64,000 bases of DNA from Paenibacillus dendrobii (GTDB taxonomy: Bacteria > Bacillota > Bacilli > Paenibacillales > Paenibacillaceae). The notes under the pieces were generated by a model. The model was not told the origin of the DNA, searched no databases, and saw only the letters and a list, made by a program, of their open reading frames with translations. A program made the translations under genes and the position numbers. Shown one piece after another: positions 25,317 to 34,674 of this stretch (position 1 is the stretch's first letter; every line of letters starts with the position of its first letter). Location of the stretch: the NCBI RefSeq assembly GCF_009807035.1, contig NZ_WUBI01000001.1, positions 2,108,001-2,172,000 of the forward strand. The letters are read 5' to 3'.

Positions 25317-26534
25317 ATGAAATCCCCAGCTTCACAACCCCTAGAACTTGAACAAAGGAAAGCCGGGCTGTTATCCCAGCCTAAAGCGGTATGGGCGATC
25401 GCCTTTGCCTGCGTCATTTCCTTCATGGGTCTCGGACTCGTTGACCCGATTCTGCCGGCCATTGCCCAGCAGCTGCATGCCAGCAAAAGCCAGGTATCTC
25501 TTCTCTTCACAAGCTATAACTTGGTAACAGGCATAGCCATGCTGATTACAGGCGTCATCTCGAGCCGCATCGGTATTAAGAAGACGCTGCTTACCGGTAT
25601 TTTTCTGATTATCGTTTTCTCCGCGCTTGGCGGATTTTCCGATACGATCGGCCAAATTGTAGGCTTCCGCGGCGGCTGGGGCTTGGGTAACGCCCTGTTC
25701 ATCGCAACCGCATTGTCTGCCATCGTTGGTCTGTCCACTTCCGGCACTGCCAAAGCCATTATCCTGTACGAAGCCGCACTCGGCCTTGGTATTTCCGTCG
25801 GACCTCTTTTGGGCGGCGAGCTCGGGTCCATCAGCTGGCGCGGTCCTTTCTTCGGTGTTGCCGGACTGATGCTCGTCGGCTTTATCTTCGTTATCTTCAT
25901 GCTGCCGAATGTCCCGAAACCCAAGAAAGCCAGTACGCTCGCCGATCCGTTCAAAGCCTTGTCTTACCCGGCACTGCTAACGCTCGGCATCACAGCTTTC
26001 CTCTACAACTTCGGCTTCTTCACCCTGATGGCTTATTCCCCATACGTCATGGATTTGGATGAACATGGATTAGGGTATGTCTTCTTCGGCTGGGGCATTC
26101 TGCTTGCCTTTACGTCCGTCTTCGTCGCTCCAAGACTGCAGAAGCGCTTCAGTGTCGTAAAATCGATCTGTACCGTGCTTACGCTGTTTACCATTGTACT
26201 GATTATCATGGGTATCGGAACTTATAACCATTCTCCGAAAACTGTTATCATCAGCGTTATCGTGGCCGGTATCTTCCTTGGCATCAATAACACGCTGATC
26301 ACCACGGCCGTTATGCAGGCTGCACCTGTCGAACGTTCCGTCGCTTCAGCATCATACAGCTTTGTCCGTTTCCTTGGCGGTGCCGTATCCCCATGGCTCG
26401 CAGGCAAGCTGTCTGAATGGTATCATCCTGAAACACCGTTTTATTTTGGCGCCGTGATGGTATTTCTAGGTGTAGTCACATTACTTGTCCGCCGCCGCCA
26501 TCTGACTCATGTAGACAGAGCGGAAGGCCACTAA
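25317..26534 (+). CDS. MFS transporter (DHA1-type, probable drug exporter)
   Basis: A 405-residue, 12-segment major facilitator. Family signatures are GLGLVDPILPAIAQQL in segment 1, GVISSRIGIKKTLL in loop 2-3 and ALGLGISVGPLLGGELG in segment 5 (antiporter motif C). ATG at 25317 is preferred: GGAGGT lies 10 bases upstream. A TTG at 25272 is in frame but has no site. Its position after merR and before a USP gene suggests an inducible efflux unit. Confidence 0.9.
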   Translation: MKSPASQPLELEQRKAGLLSQPKAVWAIAFACVISFMGLGLVDPILPAIAQQLHASKSQVSLLFTSYNLVTGIAMLITGVISSRIGIKKTLLTGIFLIIVFSALGGFSDTIGQIVGFRGGWGLGNALFIATALSAIVGLSTSGTAKAIILYEAALGLGISVGPLLGGELGSISWRGPFFGVAGLMLVGFIFVIFMLPNVPKPKKASTLADPFKALSYPALLTLGITAFLYNFGFFTLMAYSPYVMDLDEHGLGYVFFGWGILLAFTSVFVAPRLQKRFSVVKSICTVLTLFTIVLIIMGIGTYNHSPKTVIISVIVAGIFLGINNTLITTAVMQAAPVERSVASASYSFVRFLGGAVSPWLAGKLSEWYHPETPFYFGAVMVFLGVVTLLVRRRHLTHVDRAEGH

Positions 26535-26546
26535 GGAGGAAACATT

Positions 26547-26969
26547 ATGTATAACCGTATTCTTGTACCCGTTGATGGCTCGAGCCACGCTGATCGTGCT
26601 CTGGAAGCCGCTGTATCATTGATCCAATGCCTGAAGAATCAACCGGAGCTTGCGGTGCTGCATGTTAACCCCTCTATCACGATTAACGAGCCTCCTGTCG
26701 GAGTAGACCTCGAAGAACGTATCCGTGAAGAGGGCGAGAAGATCCTGGCTCCAGCCACGGCATCTCTCACCAAGCTCGGTGTCTCCTATGAGACCTTCAG
26801 CAAGACCGGAGATCCTTCGACAGTCATCTGCAATACCGCTGAAGAACAGCATGCCGATCTCATCATCATGGGCAGCCGCGGCATCGGACTCATGTCCGAG
26901 CTGCTCATCGGCAGCGTCAGCCACAGCGTCGTTCAGCATGCGCACTGTCCTGTCATGATTGTTCGTTAA
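26547..26969 (+). CDS. Universal stress protein (UspA family)
   Basis: A 140-residue Usp fold with NRILVPVDGSSHADRALE at the N-terminus and the ATP-binding motif IIMGSRGIGLMSELLIGSVS followed by HCPVMIVR. It probably binds ATP as a cytosolic dimer. AAGGAGG precedes the ATG and only 12 bases separate it from the MFS stop, so co-transcription is likely. Confidence 0.93.
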   Translation: MYNRILVPVDGSSHADRALEAAVSLIQCLKNQPELAVLHVNPSITINEPPVGVDLEERIREEGEKILAPATASLTKLGVSYETFSKTGDPSTVICNTAEEQHADLIIMGSRGIGLMSELLIGSVSHSVVQHAHCPVMIVR

Positions 26970-26986
26970 AAACTTATCAAGAACGT

Positions 26987-27036
26987 CAAAAAGGGTATCC
27001 TATAGGTTGAATAAACCTTGAGGATACCCTTTTTTC
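26987..27036. terminator. Bidirectional terminator between usp and pstB
   Basis: AAAAAGGGTATCCT and AGGATACCCTTTTTT form the stem. It lies between convergent genes and can serve both. Confidence 0.9.
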
Positions 27037-27087
27037 TTGTCCGCCGCATGAAAAAACATTGGTGAGATCCCATGTTCGAATCATGAT

Positions 27088-27846
27088 TCAACCAAACCGT
27101 CCGGAAATGTACTCCTGCGTCATGGCGTTCTCTGGGTTGGTGAAAATAATTTCCGTTTCATTATGTTCCATCAAGGTGCCCAAATAGAAGTAAGCAGTGT
27201 AATCGGAAATCCGCGCCGCCTGCTGCATATTATGGGTTACGATGACGATGCTCAGTTCCTTTTTCAGCTCGACGATCAGTTCCTCTACCTTCGACGTCGA
27301 TACCGGGTCCAGCGCCGATGCAGGCTCATCCAGGAGCAGAATGCGCGGCTGTACGGACAATGCCCGCGCAATACATAGCCGCTGCTGCTGACCGCCGGAG
27401 AGTGACAGTGCAGACTGTTTCAGCCGGTCTTTGACTTCATCCCAAAGCGCCGCTTTGCGAAGGCTGGACTCTACGATTTCATCGAGCTGCTTCTTGTCCT
27501 TAATGCCATGGTATTTGGGACCGAAAGCAATATTTTCGTAAATGGATTTGTAGAACGGATTTGGCTTCTGCCATACCATGCCGATTTTTTGGCGGAGCTG
27601 AATCACGTCCGTGGCCGGATCATTGATGTCCTCCCCTTCGATCCAGATGCGTCCCTTGATTTTGGCTTGGGAGATTTCGTCATTCATCCGGTTCAACGAG
27701 CGCAGAAACGTCGATTTGCCGCATCCGGACGGTCCGATCAGGGCCGTTACGCTCTGTTCGGGAAAGTTCAGGCTGATATTTTTAACCGCTTCATATTGAC
27801 CGTAAAATACGCTGAGATGCTCGGTACGAAACGATGTGGTTTGCAT
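27088..27846 (-). CDS. pstB: Phosphate ABC transporter ATP-binding protein
   Basis: It powers high-affinity phosphate import. Walker [10 protein letters not shown], the Q-loop [18 protein letters not shown], signature LSGGQQQRL and Walker [14 protein letters not shown] are all intact in 252 residues. It is last in pstSCAB. No phoU follows; a terminator shared with usp comes next. Confidence 0.97.
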   Translation of the reverse strand: MQTTSFRTEHLSVFYGQYEAVKNISLNFPEQSVTALIGPSGCGKSTFLRSLNRMNDEISQAKIKGRIWIEGEDINDPATDVIQLRQKIGMVWQKPNPFYKSIYENIAFGPKYHGIKDKKQLDEIVESSLRKAALWDEVKDRLKQSALSLSGGQQQRLCIARALSVQPRILLLDEPASALDPVSTSKVEELIVELKKELSIVIVTHNMQQAARISDYTAYFYLGTLMEHNETEIIFTNPENAMTQEYISGRFG

Positions 27847-27859
27847 ATTGATGTCCCCC

Positions 27860-28756
27860 TTATCCCATACGTTTGGAAGCTGTCATGGCTTTGTACAACA
27901 CGCCGCCGATCCATCTGGCAAACAGGTTGAACAGCAGCACCAGAATCACGAGCACCGCTGAAGCGCCTGCGGCGATTTGAGCGGCATCCGGTGCCAGACC
28001 TTCGCTGTTGATTTTCCAAATATGCACTGCCAGCGTTTCTGCCGGACGGAATGGATTGATCGGCGATGTCGGACTGAGCGGATTCCAGTTGGTAAAGTCC
28101 AGCCTTGGCGTGGACATCCCTGCCGTAAAGAGCAACGCAGCCGCTTCCCCGAACACTCTGCCCGCTGCCAGAACCGTACCTGTAACAATGCTTGGCAGCG
28201 CCACCGGGAACAGGACGGAGGAAATGATCTTCCATTTGGACAGGCCAAGCGCAAGCCCTGCTTCCTTCTGCTCTTTTGGCACGCTGCGGAACGCCTGCTC
28301 CGTAATCCGTACCATCAGAGGCAGGTTGAAAATCGTCAGAACGAGTGCACCGGAGAATAGTGAGAAGCCAAAGCCGAATGTGTTAACGATAAGAAGAAGG
28401 CCGAACAAACCGACGACGATCGACGGAAATGAAGACAGCACTTCGACCACAAGCCGGATCGTGCCGGTGATTTTCCCGGGCTTCGCGTATTCAGCCATAT
28501 AGATACCGGCGCCAAGGCCCAGCGGAATGGTAATGATCAGCGTCAGAACCAGCAAGAACAAGGAGTTGAACAGCTGCGGTCCAATACCGCCTCCCGCACG
28601 GATGGTCTGAGGAACCGAGGTCAGGAAATGCCAGTTGATATGGCTTAGCCCACGCACCAGAATAAATGCGATCAACCCTACAAGCACGGCTACGATGAGT
28701 AAAGAAAACACCACGATGAAGAAGGTTGCAATTTTGTCGGTCAGTTTCGCTTTCAA
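27860..28756 (-). CDS. pstA: Phosphate ABC transporter permease PstA
   Basis: An inner-membrane subunit with about six segments. The EAA-like loop is [24 protein letters not shown]. The start is TTG at 28756, preceded by AAAGGAG, and it overlaps the pstC stop codon, which indicates translational coupling. It pairs with PstC to form the channel. Confidence 0.96.
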   Translation of the reverse strand: MKAKLTDKIATFFIVVFSLLIVAVLVGLIAFILVRGLSHINWHFLTSVPQTIRAGGGIGPQLFNSLFLLVLTLIITIPLGLGAGIYMAEYAKPGKITGTIRLVVEVLSSFPSIVVGLFGLLLIVNTFGFGFSLFSGALVLTIFNLPLMVRITEQAFRSVPKEQKEAGLALGLSKWKIISSVLFPVALPSIVTGTVLAAGRVFGEAAALLFTAGMSTPRLDFTNWNPLSPTSPINPFRPAETLAVHIWKINSEGLAPDAAQIAAGASAVLVILVLLFNLFARWIGGVLYKAMTASKRMG

Positions 28757-29688
28757 ATCCGATGTCTCCTTTCCAAGAGCCTAACGATGAGTACGAAGAT
28801 AAAGGTCATGAACATCAGTGCGAGCGCCATGCTCCACAATGCATTACTGTGTGTGGAGCCCATGACGGTGTTACCCATGTCAAGAGTGATCACACTGGTC
28901 AAAGTGGATGCGGATTCGAACAATGACCGCGGAATATGCGGCGCATTCCCGATGACCATTTGCACGGCCAATGCCTCGCCAAACGCACGAGCCATCCCCA
29001 GTACCACGCCGGTAAGTATAGAAGGCAGCACGGTTGGGAGAATAACTCTGGAGATCGTCTGCCAGCGTGTTGCCCCAAGAGCGAACGAGGATTCCTTAAG
29101 TCCGCGTGGCAGCGATGAGAGCGCGTCAGAGGCCACGCTTGTGATCGTCGGCAGAATCATCACCGACAGCACCAGCGCGCCTGCGGCAATCCCGATCCCC
29201 TGTCCGGGAAATACATTCCGCATAAACGGCACAACGACCGTCAATCCGATAAAGCCGTATACAACCGACGGAATGCCTGCAAGCAGTTCAATTACGGGTT
29301 GCAGCAACTTTTTGCCCCAACCGGGAACGATTTCGGTCATAAACAGAGAAGCACAAATGCTGAGCGGACTTGCGATCAAAGCAGCAAGCAGCGATGTCGC
29401 AAATGAACCGAAGATAAACGGAAGCACGCCGTACATCGGTTCTCCCTGATTGCCTTCCGGGTCCCATGTGGTGCCAAACAGAAAGTCGCCAAGACTGACG
29501 CCATCGCGAAAGAATGTCGCAAGTCCTTTTGATGCGACAAAATATATGATAGAAATGATGATGACAATGAGCAAAGCCACACAAATAAACGTATAGCTTC
29601 GGCCCGCAAGATCTTCAGCGTGATGTTTTTTAAAGCGGGCAGAACGTGCTGATCCTACCTGAACAGGCCTTTCATCCATAGCTTTCAT
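28753..29688 (-). CDS. pstC: Phosphate ABC transporter permease PstC
   Basis: At 311 residues it has about six membrane segments, with an EAA loop around FALGATRWQTISRVILPTVLPSILTG and the family end ALALMFMTFIFVLIVRLLERR. An AGAAGGA site precedes the ATG. It follows pstS, separated by a weak hairpin. Confidence 0.96.
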   Translation of the reverse strand: MKAMDERPVQVGSARSARFKKHHAEDLAGRSYTFICVALLIVIIISIIYFVASKGLATFFRDGVSLGDFLFGTTWDPEGNQGEPMYGVLPFIFGSFATSLLAALIASPLSICASLFMTEIVPGWGKKLLQPVIELLAGIPSVVYGFIGLTVVVPFMRNVFPGQGIGIAAGALVLSVMILPTITSVASDALSSLPRGLKESSFALGATRWQTISRVILPTVLPSILTGVVLGMARAFGEALAVQMVIGNAPHIPRSLFESASTLTSVITLDMGNTVMGSTHSNALWSMALALMFMTFIFVLIVRLLERRHRI

Positions 29689-29715
29689 CGTTGTCCTTCT
29701 TTCTAAAGTGAAAAT

Positions 29716-29741
29716 AGAGGCAGAATGCTCCTTCCGCCTCT
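29716..29741 (-). terminator. Attenuating hairpin between pstS and pstC
   Basis: AGAGGC and GCCTCT arms are followed by ATTTTC. Partial termination here would give more PstS than permease, as is common for binding-protein operons. Confidence 0.5.
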
Positions 29742-29775
29742 TTCAAGCTTGTAAAAGTCCAATCCGTGCTGGTGA

Positions 29776-30705
29776 TTATTTCGAGATGTTGCCGTCTACG
29801 TCACGTTTAACTTCCATTTTGGAAACCGGGATGTATCCGAGCTCTACCACGTCGCCGTTTTGTACTGCGTCGGATGCGATGTAGTCGAGGAATGCTTTAA
29901 CTTCAGGTTTTGGTTCACCTTTGGTGTACATGTGCTCGTAAGCCCATACCGGATATGTGCCGGATGCCACGTTCTCAACAGTCGCTTCTACACCTTCGTA
30001 TTTAACAACTTTGACTTTGTCATCGAGGTAAGAAAGAGCCAGGTATCCGATCGCGCCAGGACTTTCAGAAACGATTTTCTTAACCGTACCTGAAGATTCT
30101 TCTTGAATAGATCCCTTCAGGTCTTCCGTCGAAGTGCCCAGTGCATATTTTTCAAAAGTTTTGCGGGTACCGGAGCTGGATGGACGGTTTACGATCACGA
30201 TCGCTTCGTCTTTGCCGCCAACTTCTTTCCAGTTCGTTACTTTGCCTGTGAAAATATCCACCAGCTGTTGTTTGGTCAGGTTGTCTAAGCCTACATCCGG
30301 ATTGGTTACTGCAGCCATAGCTACAACAGCCACTTGATGGTCAACCAGATCTTTGGCTTCGTCTTTCAGCTTTTCTTCTGCAAATACGTCAGAGTTACCG
30401 ATATCTGCTTGACCGCCGGATACTTGCGTCAAGCCGGTGCCGCTGCCGCCGCCTTGCACTTGCACCTGAATTTTGGAATACTGGGATTCAGCCATGAATT
30501 TTTGAGCTGCTTGCTCAACCAATGGTTGAAGCGCCGTGGATCCGACTGCCAATACGGAACCGCTCAGTTCAGTAGAAGAAGATTTATCATTATTCGCCGT
30601 TCCCGAAGCGCTGCTGTCTCCTTGGGTATCCTTGCTACCACAGGCTGCCAGCATAACGACCAGTGCCAACGTACAAATCATAAGTAATGGTTTCTTGAGT
30701 TTCAT
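29776..30705 (-). CDS. pstS: Phosphate-binding lipoprotein PstS
   Basis: The signal peptide ends in the lipobox VMLAACG (Cys near residue 22). The mature PBP-like domain has the phosphate-loop patterns VGSTALQPLVEQAA, VQGGGSGTGLTQVS and VNRPSSSGTRKTFE. It captures phosphate outside the membrane for PstCA. It is the first gene, with regulatory repeats upstream. Confidence 0.96.
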   Translation of the reverse strand: MKLKKPLLMICTLALVVMLAACGSKDTQGDSSASGTANNDKSSSTELSGSVLAVGSTALQPLVEQAAQKFMAESQYSKIQVQVQGGGSGTGLTQVSGGQADIGNSDVFAEEKLKDEAKDLVDHQVAVVAMAAVTNPDVGLDNLTKQQLVDIFTGKVTNWKEVGGKDEAIVIVNRPSSSGTRKTFEKYALGTSTEDLKGSIQEESSGTVKKIVSESPGAIGYLALSYLDDKVKVVKYEGVEATVENVASGTYPVWAYEHMYTKGEPKPEVKAFLDYIASDAVQNGDVVELGYIPVSKMEVKRDVDGNISK

Positions 30706-30785
30706 AATCTTTTGTTTCCCCCTGTTCTGTGTTTGTCATGGCAACTCTATGACGCTGCCGACAAATTCATTGTAGTTCTCTATCA

Positions 30786-30864
30786 TTTTGTAAAATGACG
30801 TGTTTTGTAAAAAGAAAAATAAAAATCTATATAAATTATTTATTATTCCATAGATTAATTCTAT
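30786..30864. promoter_or_regulatory. Shared regulatory region of pstS and the LysR gene
   Basis: TTTTGTAAAA occurs twice as a direct repeat (30786-30795 and 30803-30812). Read toward pstS it gives TTTTACAAAA, reminiscent of PhoP-box TTTACA half-sites, although the spacing of 17 is not the classical 11. Nearer the LysR gene is ATAGATTAATTCTAT (30850-30864), an interrupted palindrome of LysR-operator type (T-N11-A). Confidence 0.5.
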
Positions 30865-30902
30865 AATCAGATGTGGAGAAGTGTTTTCTGGAGGGATGAT
30901 CC

Positions 30903-31808
30903 ATGAATTTGTTAAAATTGCAAATTCTTGTGCTGATAGAGAAGTTAAAGAAAGTTACGGATGTGGCAAGGGAAATGGACATGAAGCAGCCTACAGTCAC
31001 TTTCCATATGAAGAGCCTGGAAGAAGATCTGGGCGTTGCTCTTTTCGAGTCCAGGAGAGGCAGGATTTTGTTGACGGAGGCCGGTAAGGCGCTGTTTCCT
31101 TATGCGGTGAAAATGACGGGCATGGCCCAGGAAGCCAGAAAAGCAGTTCAGGATTACGCGAATTTGAACAAAGGACATCTGCAGATCGGAGCCGACACCA
31201 TGATGGGTACGTATATTCTTCCTCCCCTGATCAGCGGCTTCTGCAGCCGTTTTCCGGGAATCCAAATCGAACTGGACATCAAGCCCACGAAGGTGATCCG
31301 GGAGCAGCTGCTGAACCAGGAGATTGATCTGGCGTTCTATTATACGGGACAAACCTCATCGGAAATGATGAAGACTGTAAAAGAAGAAAAAATGCTCAAA
31401 GAGGATGTCGCCTTCATTTTTTCAGGATCGCATGCTTTTGCCGGCTTGAAGTCGCTGACTCATCAGCTCATCACCCAGCAGTTTTTCGTCCAGCACGGCG
31501 AAGGCTCGTACATGATGGATTACTCACGCTCTTATGCTGCGGCTTGCAACATTCATCTATGGGAGCGAACCGTGACGAATTCCCCGGAGATGATCAAAAG
31601 CATGGTGCAGGCCGGAGATTTCATCAGCATCTTCCCGCTGTCGGGTATCCAAAAGGAGCTGGCTTCCGGCGAATTGAAGTCCCTGCCGCTGCCGGGACAA
31701 ATAGATACGGCTGTGTATGGCGTGCTTGCTTATGCCGCGGACCAGCCGCTGACCCCGCTACGGGATCAGTTCAAGGATTATGTGAGGGGATTTGTAACCG
31801 TTGAGTAA
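30903..31808 (+). CDS. LysR-family transcriptional regulator
   Basis: A 301-residue LTTR. The HTH is KKVTDVAREMDMKQPTVTFHMKSLEEDLG, and the effector domain begins GHLQIGADTMMGTYILPPLI. It is divergent from pstS, so control of pst or of itself is possible, though pst operons are normally PhoP-controlled. The ligand is unknown. GGAGGGATGATCC precedes the ATG. Confidence 0.9.
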   Translation: MNLLKLQILVLIEKLKKVTDVAREMDMKQPTVTFHMKSLEEDLGVALFESRRGRILLTEAGKALFPYAVKMTGMAQEARKAVQDYANLNKGHLQIGADTMMGTYILPPLISGFCSRFPGIQIELDIKPTKVIREQLLNQEIDLAFYYTGQTSSEMMKTVKEEKMLKEDVAFIFSGSHAFAGLKSLTHQLITQQFFVQHGEGSYMMDYSRSYAAACNIHLWERTVTNSPEMIKSMVQAGDFISIFPLSGIQKELASGELKSLPLPGQIDTAVYGVLAYAADQPLTPLRDQFKDYVRGFVTVE

Positions 31809-31918
31809 AAAGCAGAAAGGGCATCCCCTATAGATCGTGGAGATCCCCTTGTTTTGTTTTTTCCGCCCTTATGACCTCGCCCCTTCCATTTTTTTCAATC
31901 CTATTTTGGTAGACATAC

Positions 31919-31967
31919 AAAAACAGGTTCCTGATGGCATCATTGCCATACAAGAACCTGTTTTGTT
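31919..31967 (-). terminator. Terminator of tRNA-Leu
   Basis: ACAGGTTCTTG and CAGGAACCTGT arms with an inner ATGGCA/TGCCAT stem are followed by TTTTTG on the minus strand, right after the tRNA. Confidence 0.8.
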
Positions 31968-31976
31968 AACATATAA

Positions 31977-32060
<84 letters not shown>

Positions 32061-32195
32061 ATATTGGTCAATGTCTTTCGCGATTGTTTCTTTCGCGGCG
32101 ACAAGATAGATCTTACCATGGCAAGCCAGTTAGCGTCAAGCATTTTCCCAAAAAAAATTCAGAGATTTAAAATCCTCTCTACTTTAACCAAAAAA

Positions 32196-32258
32196 AGAAC
32201 GGCCCAGGCAAAGTCATGACTGCGTTTTAAGGCAAGCTATTACCGTACTGTCCGTTCT
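32196..32258 (-). terminator. Possible terminator of the GH65 operon
   Basis: AGAACGG and CCGTTCT close a 49-base loop and a run of T residues follows on the minus strand. The loop is long and only weakly structured. Confidence 0.4.
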
Positions 32259-32282
32259 CTCTCTATCATTTTGGAAGCTATT

Positions 32283-34622
32283 TTACATGACTACCGTTTC
32301 ACCCGCCGTTAACGAGATATCTTTGCCCTGATGCTTAAAGGATACCCTATCCCCTGCGAGCAGCGTATAGCTTGTTTCCCGGCGGCTCATACGGACTTTC
32401 AGCAGCTGTCCCTGATACGTCACACGGAAGCTGCAGCTCTCCCACTGCGCCGGAAGCGCGGGATTAAAACTAAGAGAGCCGTTCGTCAGACGCATACCGG
32501 CAAAACCATTGACGATAGACATCCACGAGCCTGCCATCGCTGCGGTGTGCAGACCATCTTTGGCGTTGCGGTTAATATCATCCAGATCCATGCGCACCGT
32601 CCGGTCGAAATAGGCGTATGCCCCCTCCAGATCCCCGATCTCTGCAGACACGATGCTGTGAATGCATGGTGACAGCGACGAATCATGAGTGGTTAACGGC
32701 TCATAATACTGGTAATTGCGGACTTTCTCTTCAATGGTAAACTTCTCGCCGAGAAGGAACAGTGCCATCACGGTATCCGCCTGCTTCAGCACCTGATGCC
32801 GGTATATGACCAGCGGGTGGAAGTGAAGCAGCAGCGGATACTTGTCTTCCGGCGTATTTTCGAAATCCCATTTTTTCTTGGATAAAAAAGTATCATCCTG
32901 CGCGTAAATGCCAAGTTTCTCATCATAAGGCACATACATCCGGATGGCCGCTTCTTTCCAGCCTTCCGTTTCCGCTTCAGTCAGACCAATTGCCTGCGCA
33001 ATCCGGTCATACTCTGCCGGATAATCCCGGCGCAGCAGGTGCGCCGTTTCGTAGGCGTAGCTGAGCTGGCTTTGCACCATGAGATTCGTATACGTATTGT
33101 TGTTGACGATCGCTGTATATTCGTCCGGGCCGGTGACAGCATCGATGCAGAAGGCGCCGTCCCTTGCTGCATTAAAATAACCAAGATCCGTCCAGAATCG
33201 GGAGGTTTCAAACAGGATTTCGGCCCCCTTCCGAACCAGAAACTCCTCGTCTCCCGTGGCCTGTACATATTGTCTGACCGCATAGGCGATATCCGCGTTG
33301 ATATGCATCTGCGCCGTTCCCGCAGGGAAGTAAGCCGAATTCTCTTCGCCGTCGATCGTACGCCACGGATACAGTGCCCCTTTTTGAGACATGACTTCTG
33401 CACGGCTGCGCGCCTTATCCAGAGTCGCATATCGGAAGTCCATAAGCGCCCGGGCGATGTCCGGCTGAGTATAGGTGAAGAACGGCATCATATACATTTC
33501 CGTATCCCAGAAATAATGCCCCTCGTACCCTTCCCCGGTTAAGCCTTTGGCTCCAATATTCGTTTTGCCATCCCGCCCTACCGACTGCAGCAGCTGGTAA
33601 GCGTTAAAGCGTATCCCCTGCTGAAGCGCAGGGTCACCCTCGATCTCCACATCCGCATGCTGCCAGAAGGACTCCAAATAAGCTTCCTGTTCTCCTAGCA
33701 GCTTCTCAAAACTCAGGCCGGATGCCGCATGATGCGTCTCGGTGGCCTGTATTTCCAGTTCTTGACCGGCTTCATCCTTGGAGGAATGGTACGAGATATA
33801 TTTGGTCAAGGACACTTTCTCGCCCGGAGCCAGTCGAACGGTAAAGGCCGTTCCGATATGCTCGTCATCCTGAATATCCTCCGATTCCCATACCAACGGA
33901 CCCGTTACTTGGTGACTGATAGCGGTAACCAGTTCAAAATCGGTATGCCGGGTACGCTGCTTCAGCAGCAATTCTTCACCGCTGCGTTTCATATATTCAT
34001 GCATCAGGCTCGGTTCGCCGCCTCCGGAACCCAGGCGGGGATCATCCGTCACCTCGGCCTCCTCGATCTTCCCGTCCATGAACGAGTGAAGCCGAATGGC
34101 ACCTGAATATTGGACAGATTCGATCTCGACTTGAATCGCTGCGAGATGCTGGCGTGATAAGGAGACAAGCCTGCGGAAGCTTAACCGCACATGTCCTCCG
34201 GAAGGAGACTCCCATTCCACGTGCCGCTGCAGGAAGCCCCGCTTCATATCCAACTCCCGCTTATACGAGATCACTTTGCCAGCATTCAGATGGAAGGGGT
34301 CGTCTCCTACGGAGATATGGACGCACTGGGCGTTCGTTACATTCAGCATGGATTGATTTCGGGAAGGGTAACCGTAAGCTCCTTCGGGATACACGATCGG
34401 TTTGGCATCGTAGAATCCGTTCACATAGTTGCCTGTGACGGATTTGCCTTTTACGCCGTGATAACCCTCCTCAAAATTGCCTCGCATTCCGATGTATCCA
34501 TTGCCCAGCGCAAATACGCTCTCGCTTCTTTGATTGTTTTCATCATCATAGGCTTCCTCTGCCAGGCTCCACGCCCGGTAAGGATATAGTGCCTCTGGAC
34601 GCACGTAAGTTTTCATTTTCAT
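32283..34622 (-). CDS. GH65 alpha-glucoside phosphorylase (maltose/kojibiose/trehalose-phosphorylase type)
   Basis: It phosphorolyses an alpha-linked glucose disaccharide to beta-glucose-1-phosphate and glucose with inversion. At 779 residues it has the GH65 N-terminal beta-sandwich and a central (alpha/alpha)6 barrel with HYFWDTEMYM (about 369-378). The catalytic acid is Glu501 in TGPDEYT, and HQVLKQADTV supplies phosphate-site residues. The linkage specificity cannot be read safely. It is last in a sugar import operon. No beta-phosphoglucomutase gene is in the cluster, so the product must be handled by a distant gene. Confidence 0.9.
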   Translation of the reverse strand: MKMKTYVRPEALYPYRAWSLAEEAYDDENNQRSESVFALGNGYIGMRGNFEEGYHGVKGKSVTGNYVNGFYDAKPIVYPEGAYGYPSRNQSMLNVTNAQCVHISVGDDPFHLNAGKVISYKRELDMKRGFLQRHVEWESPSGGHVRLSFRRLVSLSRQHLAAIQVEIESVQYSGAIRLHSFMDGKIEEAEVTDDPRLGSGGGEPSLMHEYMKRSGEELLLKQRTRHTDFELVTAISHQVTGPLVWESEDIQDDEHIGTAFTVRLAPGEKVSLTKYISYHSSKDEAGQELEIQATETHHAASGLSFEKLLGEQEAYLESFWQHADVEIEGDPALQQGIRFNAYQLLQSVGRDGKTNIGAKGLTGEGYEGHYFWDTEMYMMPFFTYTQPDIARALMDFRYATLDKARSRAEVMSQKGALYPWRTIDGEENSAYFPAGTAQMHINADIAYAVRQYVQATGDEEFLVRKGAEILFETSRFWTDLGYFNAARDGAFCIDAVTGPDEYTAIVNNNTYTNLMVQSQLSYAYETAHLLRRDYPAEYDRIAQAIGLTEAETEGWKEAAIRMYVPYDEKLGIYAQDDTFLSKKKWDFENTPEDKYPLLLHFHPLVIYRHQVLKQADTVMALFLLGEKFTIEEKVRNYQYYEPLTTHDSSLSPCIHSIVSAEIGDLEGAYAYFDRTVRMDLDDINRNAKDGLHTAAMAGSWMSIVNGFAGMRLTNGSLSFNPALPAQWESCSFRVTYQGQLLKVRMSRRETSYTLLAGDRVSFKHQGKDISLTAGETVVM

Positions 34623-34674
34623 CTGTTGATGTCCTCCTATCCACTTAGGGCACTTTATATATTGAGTATGGTGT

